A DNA stretch of 64,000 nt from Talpa occidentalis (GCF_014898055.3 NW_023601543.1:11927314-11991313); one strand, 5' to 3'; shown: positions 1-13,599, numbered from the stretch's first letter. Made by a program: numbers and translations. Notes: a model not told the origin generated them from the sequence alone.

Positions 1-14
1 TATACGTATAGGTT

Positions 15-186
15 CTCATTTCATGCTCAACGCAACCCCATGAAGTAGGAATTACTGTTGTTCACCTCCATTTTACAGATGAGCAAACTGAGACTCAGAG
101 AGATAAGACTAGGAGAGCGCAGAGCTGACATGTCAGTGTATTGCTCTTCAGAGCCCCTCCTCTGAACTGCTTCACTGTGCTGCCTA
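15..186 (-). repeat. MIR SINE relic
   Basis: The segment contains the MIR hallmark CCATTTTACAGATGAG followed by a GAGACTCAGAGAG-like stretch, reading as the reverse complement of the MIR core and 3' half. It is diverged, as expected for this ancient family. Ends are approximate. Confidence 0.8.
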
Positions 187-2182
187 CAAAGAACCAAGCA
201 AAACGCTCAGAAATAACAACAGGAGCAAAATCCACAAGTACATGAAGAAATTTAGATGAAGGGAAAATAAAGGAAGGAAAACCAGTGAAGCCGGAGCATT
301 GATTCCCTAGAAACAAGCCGCACATTTGTGTCGAGCTCTCCAAGAGCCCAAGCAAAAAGGACACGTGTCTTGATTCAGAGCACCCATAAGATAAAAGCAA
401 AAACCTGTCTTCAAGAAGAAACATAAGTTCTGGTAGAATTTCCTGAGCCAAAGTTCTCATGTGGGTCTCCAAAAAAGGAGAAAGGCTTCTATGGAAATGC
501 TTTTTTTCCCCAAAGGAAAAAGGAAACGTCACTGTTTATTAATTTTTTTCAACTTGGGAAAGCAAATGTTTAAAAAAGGAAATCATTTAAATATGGATTA
601 TAATATTATTCCCTTGTAAATATGGTTTACAGTTCACACTTTTAAGAATAAAATACCTGCACGTGGAACTTTTTCTTTTTTTTTTTAATTCCTGGAGATC
701 TTAAAGAAAAGGGTGGCTATTTTGCTGGCTGGGATGCCTGAAGGCGGGGACTGGCTTACAGGGGCCCCTTCCAACGGGGCTGTGATTCTATACTTGTAGC
801 TGTGCAAACACTTCTACCTGGGGCAGCTTAACCAGTCTTAAACCTAAAGACTCGGCCCCAGCGGCGGCAATGAATGCTTCCATTGTGAGAATCTTTTCTG
901 ATAAAATAAATGTTTAAAAAAAAACCACACACACAATAAAACAAAACCTCCACAACATTCGGGATTAAGACACACCCAAGTAAGACATTTGCTGTAACAA
1001 AAGTTTCACTTGGTAAATGCTTGTCACTGTGGATGGAGAGTCAGTGCTGAGGCAACACATTTAACTCGGAGCCTTTGCTGAAGTCCTTTGTGTCTTAGAT
1101 GTCAAAGAAATCTTTTCTAAGGGAGCCATCGGCACCACCTCAGGGGCGATGTTTTAAGCCTAATGTGAAAAAGAGAGCTTCTCTAAAACTTCTTATATGA
1201 TTAACGCGGTTGAATGCCCTTTATGACAAAGCATGGGGAGCGCAAATAAAATTCTCTTCAGGAGGAGACCTTCCTTCTCTCCTTTATTTTTGTTTTTTTC
1301 GTTTCCTTAAGTCATTCCTTAGCAATGTAAGACAGGAAAAGAACTTCCCCCATTTCAGGGGGAGCAAAAGCTCAAGGAGTTAGAGCTGTGCACTTTCAAC
1401 AGACCCACCTTAAGACCAGTTGGGTGAAATGGCTCAGAGGAGGTTTCCTGAATAAAGGTAGTGAGACAGCAAACCCCAAGAGGCCCCAGAGAATCAAGTT
1501 AGAATCAAGTTCGTGTGTGCCTTAGGAAATGTGTGCTGTGGGCCTAGCTCACACAGGCTATTTGAATCCTTGGCCTGCCCGCCAGCGTGGCAGGGCCAGA
1601 AAGGGAGGTTTCTCTAAAAACACAGGAATGAGGTGCTCACCTCACAACTTCTAGAAGGTGTAACTCTCTAGAGAGCTTGATGGACTGCTACTCGAACAGG
1701 TTTTCTCTTTATAAACACAGTCCAGCTGCTTTGGCCTTATCTACTTGATTCTAAAATAGCTCGTCAATTTCATAGCATTCAGGTTGTTTATGTACACACA
1801 AGGCCCTTGGAAAATAACTCTTTTCATGTCGCCAAACAGGCATTTTGAAATCAACTAATTGGATGGTTGTCTGAATTCAACTCGTTGTTTTAAAAATAAC
1901 CAGTTGTTCCACTGAATTACATTTTTTTACCCCCAAGCCAATTGGTGTGTGTAGACAGAGTTTGAGTCAATCCAGATGGCTGGCTGCATTTTTGACTTGA
2001 ACTGACTGGATGTTTTGCGGTCAGATATATACAGCTCTTGATAGCCACTGGGGAAATGGAATAGAAGGGAAGGAAGGTGTAGGAAAGTTAGGAGAAATTA
2101 TATCAACAAAAGTTTCCATCCCAAGTGCTGTGGATCCAGACGTTTTCTGCAATCAGTCCTCCCTCCCCCTCAACACACAGAC

Positions 2183-2250
2183 GCTCTGATGCCTGCACAC
2201 ACGCATACACACACATACACACACACATGCGCCTGTGAGCGTGCACACAT
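2183..2250. repeat. CA-rich interrupted microsatellite
   Basis: Interrupted CACACA runs with CATACA and GTGCAC interruptions. Probably a decayed dinucleotide repeat. Confidence 0.75.
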
Positions 2251-2318
2251 ACATAGTTAAGAAAACAGAAATAAAGTAATAACATCCCTCCCAGCTGGCT
2301 CTGCTCAAGGCTGTGGGT

Positions 2319-2343
2319 CTTTTCTTTCTTTCTTTCTTTCTCT
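2319..2343. repeat. (TTTC)n tetranucleotide repeat
   Basis: About five TTTC units in a row, a pyrimidine-rich microsatellite. Confidence 0.8.
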
Positions 2344-3289
2344 CCATGAATTTCTTCACTGCTTGGGTGGCCTGTGCAGGGATTCTGGCAACTCAGCTTC
2401 ATGGGTTTCGCTCCCTCTTAGGCTGACTTTTCCTTCCTGTGGGGAGCTCTCCTTTGAGGGACCCGTTGCTCCTCTCAGTCTGTAAAGGCAAAGCAGGAAG
2501 AAGGGGGCTTTGGTCAGATCTGTACCCCCTAATTCCAAGAATGAGGCCTGACTCTGACCCGTGGAACCACTTTTCCTAAGGGAAACTGTGAATTTCCTGT
2601 AATGAATGCAACTCGTTCTCCCGCCCTAGGCGTTACTTCTGCACAGTGAGAACTTGTGGGCTCTGTATGGTCTATGGTCTATATAGATTTGCAGTCACGT
2701 TCTGCCCACCTGAGGAAGCGCAGTTCAGATGCATTCAAAGGCTACTTCATTCAGACAGCACTTTGATTTCTTCGTTTACCTTACTGATAACAGGATGAAA
2801 GTAGAATGGAGACAGAACTTTGCCTGAACTGCCTCTGTAGCTCTTTCACTTACAGGGGAGAAAAGGTTCTCCAAACATTTAAAATCGAACCACAGGGGTG
2901 AGTTTCAAAACTTCTTCCACTTTTCCCCAAATTCGGAGTGAATTATACGATACTGACTCACTTTCTACTGCCAACATCGCACCACTTCTATCTTGTGCAA
3001 AGGTCATTGTTTGCAGTGAAGCGAAGAACGTGCGAAATTTTCTGAAACCTGGCCCTGCCTATATTGTCCCCAACTTTTCTCTCTCATCTAGGAAATCCCA
3101 AATGGGCATATTTTTCATAACATGTCATTTTTCATGCCTGGCTCTTTAAGGTGAGTATCGATTCCCCGGAGCCTTTCAAAGACATCTGGATAACATTCAA
3201 AAGTTTTTGCCTGTGACATTTAGGTTTTAAACCACTGCCACATGGCTTGGCTTGTTGGGATTTCCTTATTTTTTAAGAATTGGAGGTTT

Positions 3290-3455
3290 ATGGTCCTGTC
3301 TTCAGTGCTGACCTGCTAGGGGACCTTGGGGTCATCACCTTACATTTCTGAGTCTCAGAGGTTTTCTCATCAATATTTTGGGGGTGATAATAATTGCATG
3401 CCTGGGCTATTTCACAGGGCTGTTTGGGAAGCACAATTCAAGTAAAGTTATGGGG
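3290..3455 (+). repeat. MIR SINE relic, sense
   Basis: The order is a GACCTTGGGGTCATCACCTTA-like block, a TCTGAGTCTCAGAGGTTTTC block, a GGGGGTGATAATAAT block and then CACAGGGCTGTT. These match the MIR order from its mid-part to its 3' region in + orientation. Confidence 0.75.
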
Positions 3456-4929
3456 GAGCCCTAGGCAGAAGAATGAAGTCTTAAACAAATGTATGAGATT
3501 CTGAAAGGAAACAGTTTAACTGGGATTATTGGATAGTCTTGGACACTTGACCTTTCCTTGTCAGGTCCCCAAATTGCACGGTGTGTTACCGTTACTTTAA
3601 TCCTGTTTGTTAGATTTAGTTGTTACCAAAAGATCAACGTCTAAGAAAAAAATGGTGCAAATGGATATACTGCCTCCTTTTTGAGAATCCATAATCATGT
3701 TAGTAAAGAGATAAGGAAACTTGGCAGGCTGAAAATTCTTTAAATATCAGTGATACTGTGAGGGTATTTTAAAGTACATCAGCAATATACAAGCTCTTTT
3801 TGCAGCAAAACTAAGATCTGTTTGGGCTTCAGAATCACGGCTGCTGCAGAGGTAACCCTCACTTCCAGAAAGCTATTCTGGTAATCTCATCTTAGAGTCT
3901 AAACCGTTTCTGTGAAAATATGGAACAGGACAATAGATACATTATCCTTCATTCTTTGATTTTCTCTTTAACTGGTGCAGGGTTTCCCCCGCCCTTGAGT
4001 GGTCTAGGGGCATCGGACAAACCCCAGATGGTTCCGAAGCACATGGCCTCCTGCTTTATGTTAGCATCTTGTCTGGCTGCTTGCATGTGATTAAATGACC
4101 TTTTTGCTAGAGGAGCAGTTACGCTGAAGACGATGAACTTTTCCTTCCATATGTGCGATGAATGCTTCCCCTCGGCACAGACTATCAGCCGGGAGACTGG
4201 CAGGCTTGGTTCCCAGTTGTCAAGAAATCGTTGGCCTTTTTGCTCTGATGAAGAGTCAAGTCATTACCTAGTGTTGGGGGTGGGGAAGAAGTAAATACAG
4301 CACGATATGTCCATGCAGCAGTAAATTAGCAATGTTGTGGTGTATGGGAGTGTGACTAGGAGGTTTAAAACTGGGCTAGATCTGGCTGCAGCTGAAGTTT
4401 GAAAACTTTTTTTTTTCAGAAGTGAATTTGAGCTCCTGTAGTTACATCCAGGAAACACGAGCCATTACTAAGGCTGGGAATTGAGGGTAAGGCCAAAAAA
4501 AAAAAGGTCTGGAAATGTAATTGCAATTGGGAGGCCAAATGACAGAGGTTAAGCCCTGGGAAATGGAAACGCAAATCAGTGTCTGAGAATTCCTGGGTCT
4601 GTGGCAGGTCTCTGGCTGGACCCTGGCCATCCCTGAATGCTGCCGCCGCTCAGCTCTCACACACACCACAAGGGCCTGTTTAAGGGAGAATGAAAGTGGA
4701 CTGAGTTGGAGCCAAGATTTTGGAGTTAAAAGAGATCTTCTGGGGGCATCTGCCCCCTTCATGCTTAGGAATGCTGGTAAAGCTTGATAATCAGGTACTC
4801 CCCAAAGCTGGCGATGGCTGGCGGCATAATGAAAATCACAAGATCTCGGTTATGCCTGATCACTCTGGAGGTTAAAAACAAACCTGGAAAATAAGATAAA
4901 TAAAATAAACAAACCTGGATAAAGTCAAG

Positions 4930-5005
4930 AAGACAAGAATCTCCTCAGTGTTTATCTAGTGCTTACAACATAGTGACTTCTCAATGAATGTTGGTAATAA
5001 ACAAC
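4930..5005 (+). repeat. Possible L2 3'-end fragment
   Basis: A GCTTACAACATAGTGACTTC segment followed by TCAATGAATGTTGGTAATAA resembles the terminal part of L2 or MIR (TCAATAAATGTTxxT). It is short, so family assignment is weak. Confidence 0.45.
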
Positions 5006-5084
5006 CCCCCAAAGTAATGTTTATTGAAAACAAATAAACAGGCCTGGCGTTGATGACCTTTAAAAGATACCCTTAAGGTTCACA

Positions 5085-5405
5085 GGATAATGTGAATACC
5101 TACAATGTGCTAGACACTTTACCTGTATTTAGCTGGTCCTCTCATTTCCCTAGCACACAGAGAAGCTGAAAGAATGTTTGGTGAATGCAGTCTTCTGGTT
5201 ACCTGTATCCTATAATTAGCATTGGACAATCCTTTTATTATCACAGTGATCTATCTATCCATCTATTTATTAACCAAGGTTAAGATTTTAATCCTCATTT
5301 TGTAAGAGAAGACTAAGCCAGGTAAGGCGGCTTATTCAAGATCACCCCACTAATAAGTAGCAGAACTGGAGTTTGAACTCAGGACTATCTGACTCAGGAA
5401 CCTAT
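5085..5405 (-). repeat. MIR relic, split
   Basis: A block resembling the antisense MIR 3' half lies at about 5085-5150. A clear antisense MIR core lies at about 5265-5405, with the CCTCATTTTGTAAGAGAAGACT and GAACTGGAGTTTGAACTCAGG regions diverged from consensus. The 115 bp between do not match what I recall of MIR. Confidence 0.6.
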
Positions 5406-6033
5406 GATGTTGCACCCCGCTGTGTGCACTCTTGGGATCACCATGTTGCAACATAAGTTCAAGCAAGTAAATTAGAGGGTGGGTTGAAACCGACTGGGAG
5501 GTTGAGTACTAAAACCAAAGGGACATCCTAGGAAGGGGACTTTAACCTTTGATTCCAAAATTATCATTTGTAAAAAGCAAACTAATGAGGGATCTGAACT
5601 AATGCAGAGCTGAGCAAACTAAATGTGTGGATTGGAACTTTCTATATCATATGTTAAAGAGGAAGGGACAAATCCTTACAGTGGATTGTTGTTTTGAAGA
5701 AAGTAAGCCCCGTGATGCCATGTGTACAGGACCAGTACAGTGTGTCACCATTTCTGTATAGTCACAATGTAGTTCAAAAATTGAATAGGATAAAGCAGAA
5801 CATCCAGAATACATCGTATTAGGTTTCATATATTTTGTTTACTATGCCAAGGAAATATTCAATACATTTCTGAAGGATTTCCAAAGAAAGGGTGGACAGA
5901 GGTTTTTAAGCAGAGAAAAGTTAACACTAGACCCTCCTGAACATTTACTGTCATTATTTCCAAAGAATATAATAACCTGTTAATGCCCCCATACAGTAAG
6001 ATTTTGGTAAACATAGGTTCTTACCTATAGTGT

Positions 6034-6239
6034 TCTACAGTCTTTTTTTTTTTTTTTTTTTTTCAGGCTCAATGCAATCTTTAATATTTGAAGTCCAAGT
6101 TCAATCCCTTATCATTTCATTATTTTTTTTATTTTTATTTATTTTTTTTTAATAAATTTTATTGTTATATTCCCCATACAATTGCAGCCCCCCCATTCTG
6201 ACCCCAATCCCTCCCCTCCCACCCTCTACAGTCTTTTTT
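6034..6239 (-). mobile_element. Short L1 3' end with probable 3' transduction
   Basis: The near-identical strings TCTACAGTCTTTTT at 6034 and 6225 look like target-site duplications. Between them, on the - strand, the order is a G-rich L1-like 3' end (6151-6224), a first A-rich tail (6122-6150), about 58 bp of non-repetitive sequence (6064-6121) and a second pure A tail (6042-6063). Two tails around unique DNA is the hallmark of read-through past the L1 poly(A) signal followed by retrotransposition. The L1 part is severely 5'-truncated and has no coding capacity. Confidence 0.6.
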
Positions 6240-6505
6240 AAAGATTTATTTTATTTATTTATGCATACAAGAGCTAGGGTGCAGGCCAGAGGTGGGGGTG
6301 AGTGAGAGGACTCACCAGAGAGAGTGGGGAACAGAACAGTCGGATTGACTGAAATACACTGCTGAGTGGGAGCAGTGGGCAAGACACCAGAGGTTTGCTG
6401 TGCCATTTGGGTCAGCTCCCTGGCCAGGGATCGAACTCGTGCTGCAGTGGCTGCTGATAGCTTGATAATGCTGAAATTTAACCTCTTGCGCCACCAGGGA
6501 GGCCC
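6236..6505 (-). mobile_element. tRNA-derived SINE, copy 1
   Basis: A - strand copy. The left edge is the A/T-rich tail with TTTAAAGATTTATTT and the right edge is the inverted head CCACCAGGGAGGCCC. It carries the internal block shared by all 13 copies (GAACAGAACAG, ACACTGCTGAG, CCATTTGGGT). The tRNA-like B box survives as GATCGAACTCG. It abuts the L1 insertion at 6034-6239. I could not define a clean target-site duplication. Confidence 0.85.
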
Positions 6506-6710
6506 TGTATTGAATAGTCTTAAAGAGTCAACGTCAAAGATTGTTTTTGTTTTAAAAAAATCAATGACTTAATTCTAAAACTCTCTGATTTAGATTTCTG
6601 GAGATAAAGAAAATATGATAGAGGTATCATATAGTCCACTCTTACAATATTCTCACAACAAGCCTTACTGTGTTGCTTGTTTGGGGCTCACCATGCTGTA
6701 GTCACTGTTC

Positions 6711-6980
6711 TTTTTTTTTAAGATTTTTTTAAATTTATGCATATAAGAACTGGGGTACAGGCCAGAGGTGCGGGGGTGAGAGGATGCACCAGAGACAGAG
6801 CAGGGAACAGAACAGGCGGAATGACTGAAGTACACTGCTGAGGGGAGCAGCGGGTGAGACGGGAGAGGTCTGCTGTGCCATGTGGGTCGCCTCCCTGGCT
6901 GGGGATCAAACTCGTGCTTCAGTGGCTGCGGATAGCTTCATAGGCTGCGTTTTAACCCCTTGCACTACCAGGGAGGCCCC
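6711..6980 (-). mobile_element. tRNA-derived SINE, copy 2
   Basis: A - strand copy of the same family, subtype with ACTGGGGTACAGGCCAGAGG. The flanking duplication is 6697-6710 versus 6981-6994 (12 of 14 bases identical by eye), which gives exact insertion boundaries. Confidence 0.88.
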
Positions 6981-7084
6981 TGTACTCACTCTTCTTGATG
7001 CTAGGTCAGAAGTGTAAGAATCTTCCCTCAAGGAACTCACAGTCAGAGAAACACAGATTGTCAGGGGTGGGTGGAATTGTAGAG

Positions 7085-7215
7085 AGCATGTAGTCCACCA
7101 TCCTCAATTTACAATCAAGGAGGCTGCAGCTCAGAGATGTTAAGCACTGGGCCAAGGCTCACAATGTTCAGAGTGATCGAAGAAGAACTAGAAGTCAGTG
7201 TTCATTTCACTGCTG
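7085..7215 (-). repeat. MIR relic
   Basis: An antisense MIR-like block with CAGCTCAGAGATGTTAAGCA and an adjacent GGCCAAGGCTCACA. Diverged and incomplete. Confidence 0.55.
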
Positions 7216-10002
7216 GTCGCCTGCTCTTTCACATGAAACAGCTTCAGAACAATAGCAGACAAAAAATTGCTAACAAACCATATGGTATTAACCATAAGTT
7301 TCACGGGAGTTAGAGGAGGACTGGAGACATCCAACAGAGCTTAAATCTTCTGAGTCATGGCATGCAATTTATTTATGGCAGGGGGGACTTGCTATGCTTC
7401 TGACATGCTGTAAGGATGGATGAGATGAAGGCATTCCAAGGAAGCAGTACTTCCCTCTGGATCGTATCATCCTGCTCTAAGAAGATATGTTTGAGTACAC
7501 AGGCTAGCATCTCTTTCATATACAACAGAAAACATGATGTGACTTAGGGGGCAAATAATTGATAAAATAAAATACAAAGGCTATTGAGTTCAATCTCTGT
7601 TCTGTAATTCATACCCAGATCTACCGAGAGGCAAAATCTCATGCAAATCATTTTTGCTCTCGTTTGACGATGGCTTCCTTTGCCAAAGAAGAAAATGTCC
7701 CTGTGCTATGATATTTTTGTCAGAGAAATCTTCTAGTCAGAAATGTCTTCAAGTGGCCTACCTATTATCAGAAAGTTTTATGTGTTGCGATTTTGATAGG
7801 ACCTCTTTATAAATAGGGAATGTAGAAATTGGTTTTTGTACAGAAAGGCATTTCAGGGCTTTATTTGAAAAACATTTACTAATTATCACAGACTAAAGCG
7901 CCGCACACATACGAGGGTGGTGCTTCTCACACTCTCTATGGTGAAGCGTCTGTTTATTTTATATTGTTTTTTTATTTTCTACCTGACATGTATGAATATT
8001 TGGGGGAAATACAACAGAAAGGAATGGCTAGAAAAACTGAAAAACAAAAATGAATGTTTAGCCACTTAAAAACTGATTAGATTCAACAGTGGGGCCAACT
8101 CAGGGTGTGCTTACACGTGGCAGCCATATTGACATGTTACAAAAGTTTCTAAATGCTTCTTCTCCTTTTTAGCAGTTAAACTTATCACAGACCAATCTGT
8201 AGCAAAAAGAGCACAGACCAGCACAGGCAGATGGACTGCATTTTGAATGGTATCGAAAAAGAGGAAATACAGAGAAGGGTGATATGACCCCCAAGCTCAC
8301 ATAAAGCTCACAGGTCATGGTGGAAACAGAAAGGTACACATTCATTTGCTCCCCCAATGTGGCAAGTGTAAGGGTCACCCCAGCTGTTGATATGGCCAGC
8401 ATAGCAGACCCTGTTTCTGCTTGGTAGGGTATGGGATAACTTGGTGCTGCTCTTCCCTTCCTTTTCTGCAGGTTTTAGCCATGTTGTCTCTCAAGGTCAC
8501 GTTCCTGAGAGAGCCTATAGGAAAACTATAGAATTAGGGGTACGGGTGGGAATGACCTTTTCTTATGAATTGCTGCTTTTGAAATTCCCCCAGATGTAGG
8601 ATTGTGGATGAGGTTTGGGAAATAGGATGGGACAGATCTTTGACAGTGTAAATTGTATCTGTGGTGGTGGCTGTTGATTTCTTCCCATATGTTGCTGGGA
8701 ATTCAGGGACCCCTGAGGATGGGAAAGGGCCTTCATGAGAACAGACACTTGAGAGGTCCACAGTTAGAGATCAACCACTGACCGATTGGGGAATCTGAGC
8801 TCCGGAGAATAAGGACCCAGAAAACACTTAGGAAAATTACTTACAGGTTCTACATACCTTACATCAAAATTGATATATTACGTTACCTGAACTACTGTGT
8901 TTTGGGGGTCCACAATAACTCAAAGCAAAACAAAGTCTGTGTGAATTGCCATGTGGCGCATTAAGCCACGCCTCAGGCATCCCTCACCAGCCTTTAAATT
9001 TAAACCTACCATACACTCAATCTCTAAGTACAAAACCCTTACATTGTTATAGAAAACCAAATAGACTATGCAAGAGACAGCACACGTTAGATGGACATAT
9101 AGTATATCTGCTCAACCAAAAAAATAAAATCAATGGACTAGGGGTATGAAGAAATATGTTAGAAATCTAGATCAATATCCCTACACAAACGAAGACAAAA
9201 TAGAATAATTTTTTATTTGCAGTAATCAACACGATGCCACAAATACAAATTTCAATAACTCCCCCTCCCCCAGTCTTAGGCTCCAACTCACAAGAACCTC
9301 AGTATATCTTGTGGATTTAGTGAGGGCAAAGTGTGGTCCCCGGTCCGAGGAGAGGCGATCCATCCACAACTCATAATGCAAGCATCTCAGCGGGGCCTAT
9401 TAATTTTCCATACACTGGGAGTCAAATTCTGCCTGGGATTATTATGCAATTTTCAAAATGGCTTTAAGTCTTTCAACTTACAAAGTTACCATTTACGTGG
9501 CACTGGCCTGCTGGCTGGGATGAATGAATGAACACTCTTTCCCAAAGGACCATAATTCATTCTCTGATCATAGCTTATACATTGGGGAGAATTGGATCAG
9601 TGTGCCTGGCGCCTCCCCTCCCCTCTGCCCCACAAAGGAGTCATACACTGCAAGAGAAGGGGAGACAAGGTGGCTGTGTGCCACGGAGCGCAGAGGTGTG
9701 GCTAGGGAGGTGTTGACTGTGAGCAGCACCGGTCTAGCATATAAGCAACCGTCTACATGATGTGATTTCAGGTGCACCAAAAAAGGCCTCATTGCCCCTC
9801 AGTTTAAACACTCCTTTCCCACTGGCGAATGCCTGGAATTCCACAGTTTTTAGAGCTCTGTTCCTCTGGTTTAGAGCTTTGATCCCTGTTAAAATACTCA
9901 TAGCCCTAGGTGGGCAGCCCCATGATATCCTATCAACCAAATGCGCTGTGAGCAGATGAGTTTTAAGGTTTCTTCTTGGAAAGCAGGTTTTGAAGGTAGG
10001 GG

Positions 10003-10062
10003 GGAGGGGAGGAGATACAGGGTAAGTGAGGGGGATGGGGAGAGGGGGCATCACCTTGGGGG
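10003..10062 (+). repeat. G-rich purine tract
   Basis: Runs of three to six G separated by A-rich spacers, a low-complexity tract. It could form a G-quadruplex. No gene context is visible. Confidence 0.5.
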
Positions 10063-12214
10063 CAAAGGGAAGTGGGCCCAAGACAAACGCTGTGCGTGTG
10101 TGGCCATGTGCAGGGCTGCGTAGCAGCCCCTCCCATGGCGGCAGCTGTTGCGCACCCTTTCTTAACCCTCTCTCAGAAACCTTGATTTATGCTGCTTTGG
10201 GGTCCATGGAAGCAGACTCTCCTCCCAGCTACAGCAAGATAATAGCGGCTGGCTACAGCTGGGAATTCTCGAATTCTTTCAAACTGGAGACTAGGAACGA
10301 AAGGTGAAGAAAAGTTCTTCTGGGCCTGCTGTGCTAGGTAGCTTTCCTCTGAGGGCCAAAGAGAGAAATGGGGCCCATTGGTGTCATGGATGCTTCCAAC
10401 TGGGCCTGAAAGCCCACGGTCATGAATTGGAGAAAGCGAACACCAGGTCGATCAGCACATCCTGATTGTTTCTCTTTGTCTCTTCTCGCTGAAGAGTAAG
10501 GATGAGTCACTGACCTGATGTCTAAAAGGAGGAAGGGAGCCTTGAAAGGGAAGGCAGTTGCTTAGCTAAAAAAGAAAAAGAGAATGCAGTCCTCACTCAG
10601 AGTCCCCCACCTGGCCAGCATACAGTGTATAAAGTAACGGATTTTGTACTTTGCTTAAGGAATTGGATTTTCAGCAGTGAAGTTCCATGTCACTGGCTAG
10701 GTATTGCAGTCGGCTGCCCATGCTGTTCCTGCCAGCTTTCTGGCCCCAAAACCTATTCCTCAGGGCCTGTTTCAGGGCCTGAAATTCCATTGTGAGATTT
10801 GTTGCTTGCAGGCTGGAAGGCTAGCAGGTCTTTAACAGGCTTTTATAAAAATGGAAGCACGCCTGAAGCCTCACAAGTTTTATTAACTCCTACCTTAGGT
10901 CGGTTAAAGCCTGGAAGTAGCTGCTTAGAGGGGGAGCAGAAATTTTAAGGTCAAAAAAAAGATTTCAAAAAATCCTCAGGGCCAGTTAACCTACAGCCTC
11001 GCCCAAAGCTTAGTAATTTACATACCACCCCACAAATTTTGCGAAATCCTCATATCCTCAGTGCTACTGAAGATTTTTCTTCAAACCAGCTCATAGTTCT
11101 ATTGAAATAAATGGATCCTAGCACTCTAGCTCTGTGCTAAAGAAATCACAGGCTGGATGCACCACTTATATAATATATATGATATATATTTTTCTAATTC
11201 AAATTAAAATAAATATTTATTTGAATGAAAGCCAAAAAATTCACTGGAGCACATACCACCGGCGGTTCACTCATTTCACTTTGGTACGCCCTGCCCTGGC
11301 TCACATAAAGTATATCCCATATAAAAGTATCTATTAAAAATACATTGCAGTTCCTCTTTTCAAGGTACTCAATAATACCCAGTAGTTGAAAACAACTGTT
11401 GCTTTGTAGTTAGTTGCATGAGCTCTGGAAGATCATGAATTTATGGGAGGTCATGTCTTCCTCGGCGAGGTCATGAAATTCAATCAATGCTTGCCTTCCA
11501 AGCTGCCCTTTGGTCGCAGGGCTCCACAGGTGGAACATATCAAACTCACCAGCCAAATTATGACTCTTAATTGGTGTTTCTTTTAAAGTGGATATGTCAT
11601 TTGTCAAATGTTCAATGCTGGCGCAGGCCTAGCCCCAGGCAAAATTATGAAGGAGGAGAAGAATGCCAGATACATAGACGGCACTCCAGTGTTGCTGGAA
11701 AAAAAGAATGAATGAGCAGCCTTCCGTCCTTGGTCCTTGACGCCTTCTCTCCCCTCCCCCACACCCACGGGCTCACCCGGTGCGGGTTCACTTCCATGGA
11801 CTACACTTCTCTGTTGCCACAGGTCCTGGTGATCCTCCACGAGATTGCTGGAGAGGTCTTTTCATACAGCAAAGATGGTCATCTCACTCGTTGAAAATGT
11901 CCTTAAGTGCTTCCCCAGGCTCCTTCCCTGGGGCCAGGAGGGGGGGCTAATCTGAGCTCCCCAGCCTTAAATCATTACTAGCACCTCCCACCCTCCATGC
12001 TAGGCTCTCCCCTCTCAGTCTTTGTTAGAGCTTCTTCTTTTCTTTTGGCACCTTCCCTCCCACCCCCATCTTCTTTTCTCACTGCAACTCCAAGGTTTTC
12101 AAGGCTGATTTGAGGACAGCAGGGTAGATTTCTCTGATCCACCCTCCCACTCTTGAGACCTCTGCCTTGGGCGCTCCATAGCCCTCACCGCAAGCTGCCT
12201 TCACATTTCAGCTT

Positions 12215-12345
12215 GGTTGTCTTTCCCATTGGACTTGCAGCTCTTTCGCATCAGGTAGCACAAGTTCATTTGTTTGTATCTCATAGTGTCTGGCACCTCA
12301 GGAGGAGTTAAAATATTTGTTATGCAATGAATAAAGGAGTGACCG
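12215..12345 (+). repeat. L2 3'-end relic
   Basis: Contains the L2 terminal pattern: a GGACTTGCAGCTCTTT block, TCATTTGTTTGTATCTCATAG, GTGTCTGGCACC, then TATGCAATGAATAAA, in + orientation. Confidence 0.65.
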
Positions 12346-12766
12346 AGCTCGAGCTCCACGGGTACCTTCTGGCTCTTTGGCCTCTCTTCTCAGCCCATGG
12401 AGTTTTGGCATCTCTTGTCCCCTGGCCTCGCAGGCCCTGGAGAATTCCCAGTGCTGCGGCCTCCTCTTTCTTTACTAACAAAATCTTCTCACCTAGATCA
12501 GAAGTGACACACCAGATGATAAACAAATTCACACTGAGGTGTTCAATCATTTTGTTATACTCATATTTATTGACTTCCTCTATGTGCAAGGCACCAAGCC
12601 AAGGAGTGTGTGTGGGAGGTTGTTACAAAAAAAGATTGCACAGGGTACAGATCCCTAAGAAGCATATAGGTAACGACTAGACTACTCCTTCTCTTGAGAG
12701 GCATTTGATTGTCAAAGACCTGGGTTTCTAATGGTGAAATTGAGCTGGATGGGTGGGGATTTGGGT

Positions 12767-13052
12767 CGAGGAGACTTTTTTTTTAATTTTATTCATTTAT
12801 TTATGCAAGCACTGGGTACAGTCAGAAGAGCGGGAGGGTGAGAGAATTCACCAGAGCCAGAGCGGGGAACAGAACAGGCAGACCGACGAGATACACTACT
12901 GAGGGGAGGAGTGGGCGGCAGGAGAGGTCTGCTGTGCCATGTGGGACCCTCGCTGGCGCCCGGGGATTGAACTGGCGCTGCAGAGGCTGCGGACAGCTTC
13001 GCAACCCAGCGCTCCACCGCTGCGCCAACGGGGAGGCCCCGAGGAGACTTTT
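12767..13052 (-). mobile_element. tRNA-derived SINE, copy 3, with perfect TSD
   Basis: The 13-bp direct repeat CGAGGAGACTTTT flanks the element (12767-12779 and 13040-13052), so the insertion is 12780-13039. This copy belongs to the second subtype, with CACTGGGTACAGTCAGAAG and GTGGGACCCTCGC. The high similarity to copies 6 and 13 and the intact duplication suggest a relatively recent insertion, about 1.1 kb upstream of the putative GPC3 transcription start. Confidence 0.92.
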
Positions 13053-13599
13053 CAAACAACTTTCTAGTCTATCTGTAAGACGGGCTAGCTCAGGGTCAAC
13101 GAGGTTACTGTGTAAAATGATTTTGGAATGATTAGAGTGACTCTTAAGGCCCAGGTTATTTTGTTGTCACCAGGTCTGCTTTGCTTCCTCAAGGAGCACC
13201 GGGGTCTATCTCACAGGACACAGATTCTCTTAACATCCAGGGATAGGTGCTTCCTGACTTGGTGTGGTTCTCCTCGATCACACCTAGTCAGGCAGCCCCA
13301 AGAGCTGTCAGAATTTTTACGTAGTGTTCAAAGGCGAAGCCGGCTGGGAACCCCCAGATTACGACTATTTGTGGGTTGCGTTTGCTGGGTTGGGGAAAAG
13401 GTTCGGCTGGAAGGAAGCTCCTGGGTGAGCAGGAAGGGGCAGATTTGGGGCGCGGGAGGAAGACGTCGCGTGGTTCTGGAGACCAGAGACCAGGGGGAAC
13501 AGGCCGGGAGGGGCACCTCAGCCGGGGACCCGCTCGCACCCCCAGGGAGGATGGAGAGATCGCAAAAATCCAGAGGGGAGAAGCCCTCCCGGCTGTAGG

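Larger units (their letters stand above)
1..13430. other. Upstream intergenic DNA with no recognised gene
   Basis: I see no protein-coding exon here. Open frames are short, lack recognisable domains and often run through repeats. Content is MIR and L2 fossils, a CA-rich tract, a TTTC tract, a short L1 3' end and three tRNA-derived SINEs, each listed separately. Stretches 200-3280, 7220-12200 and 3460-4930 look like unique sequence in which I recognise nothing. Distal GPC3 enhancers could lie here but cannot be seen without conservation or chromatin data. Confidence 0.7.
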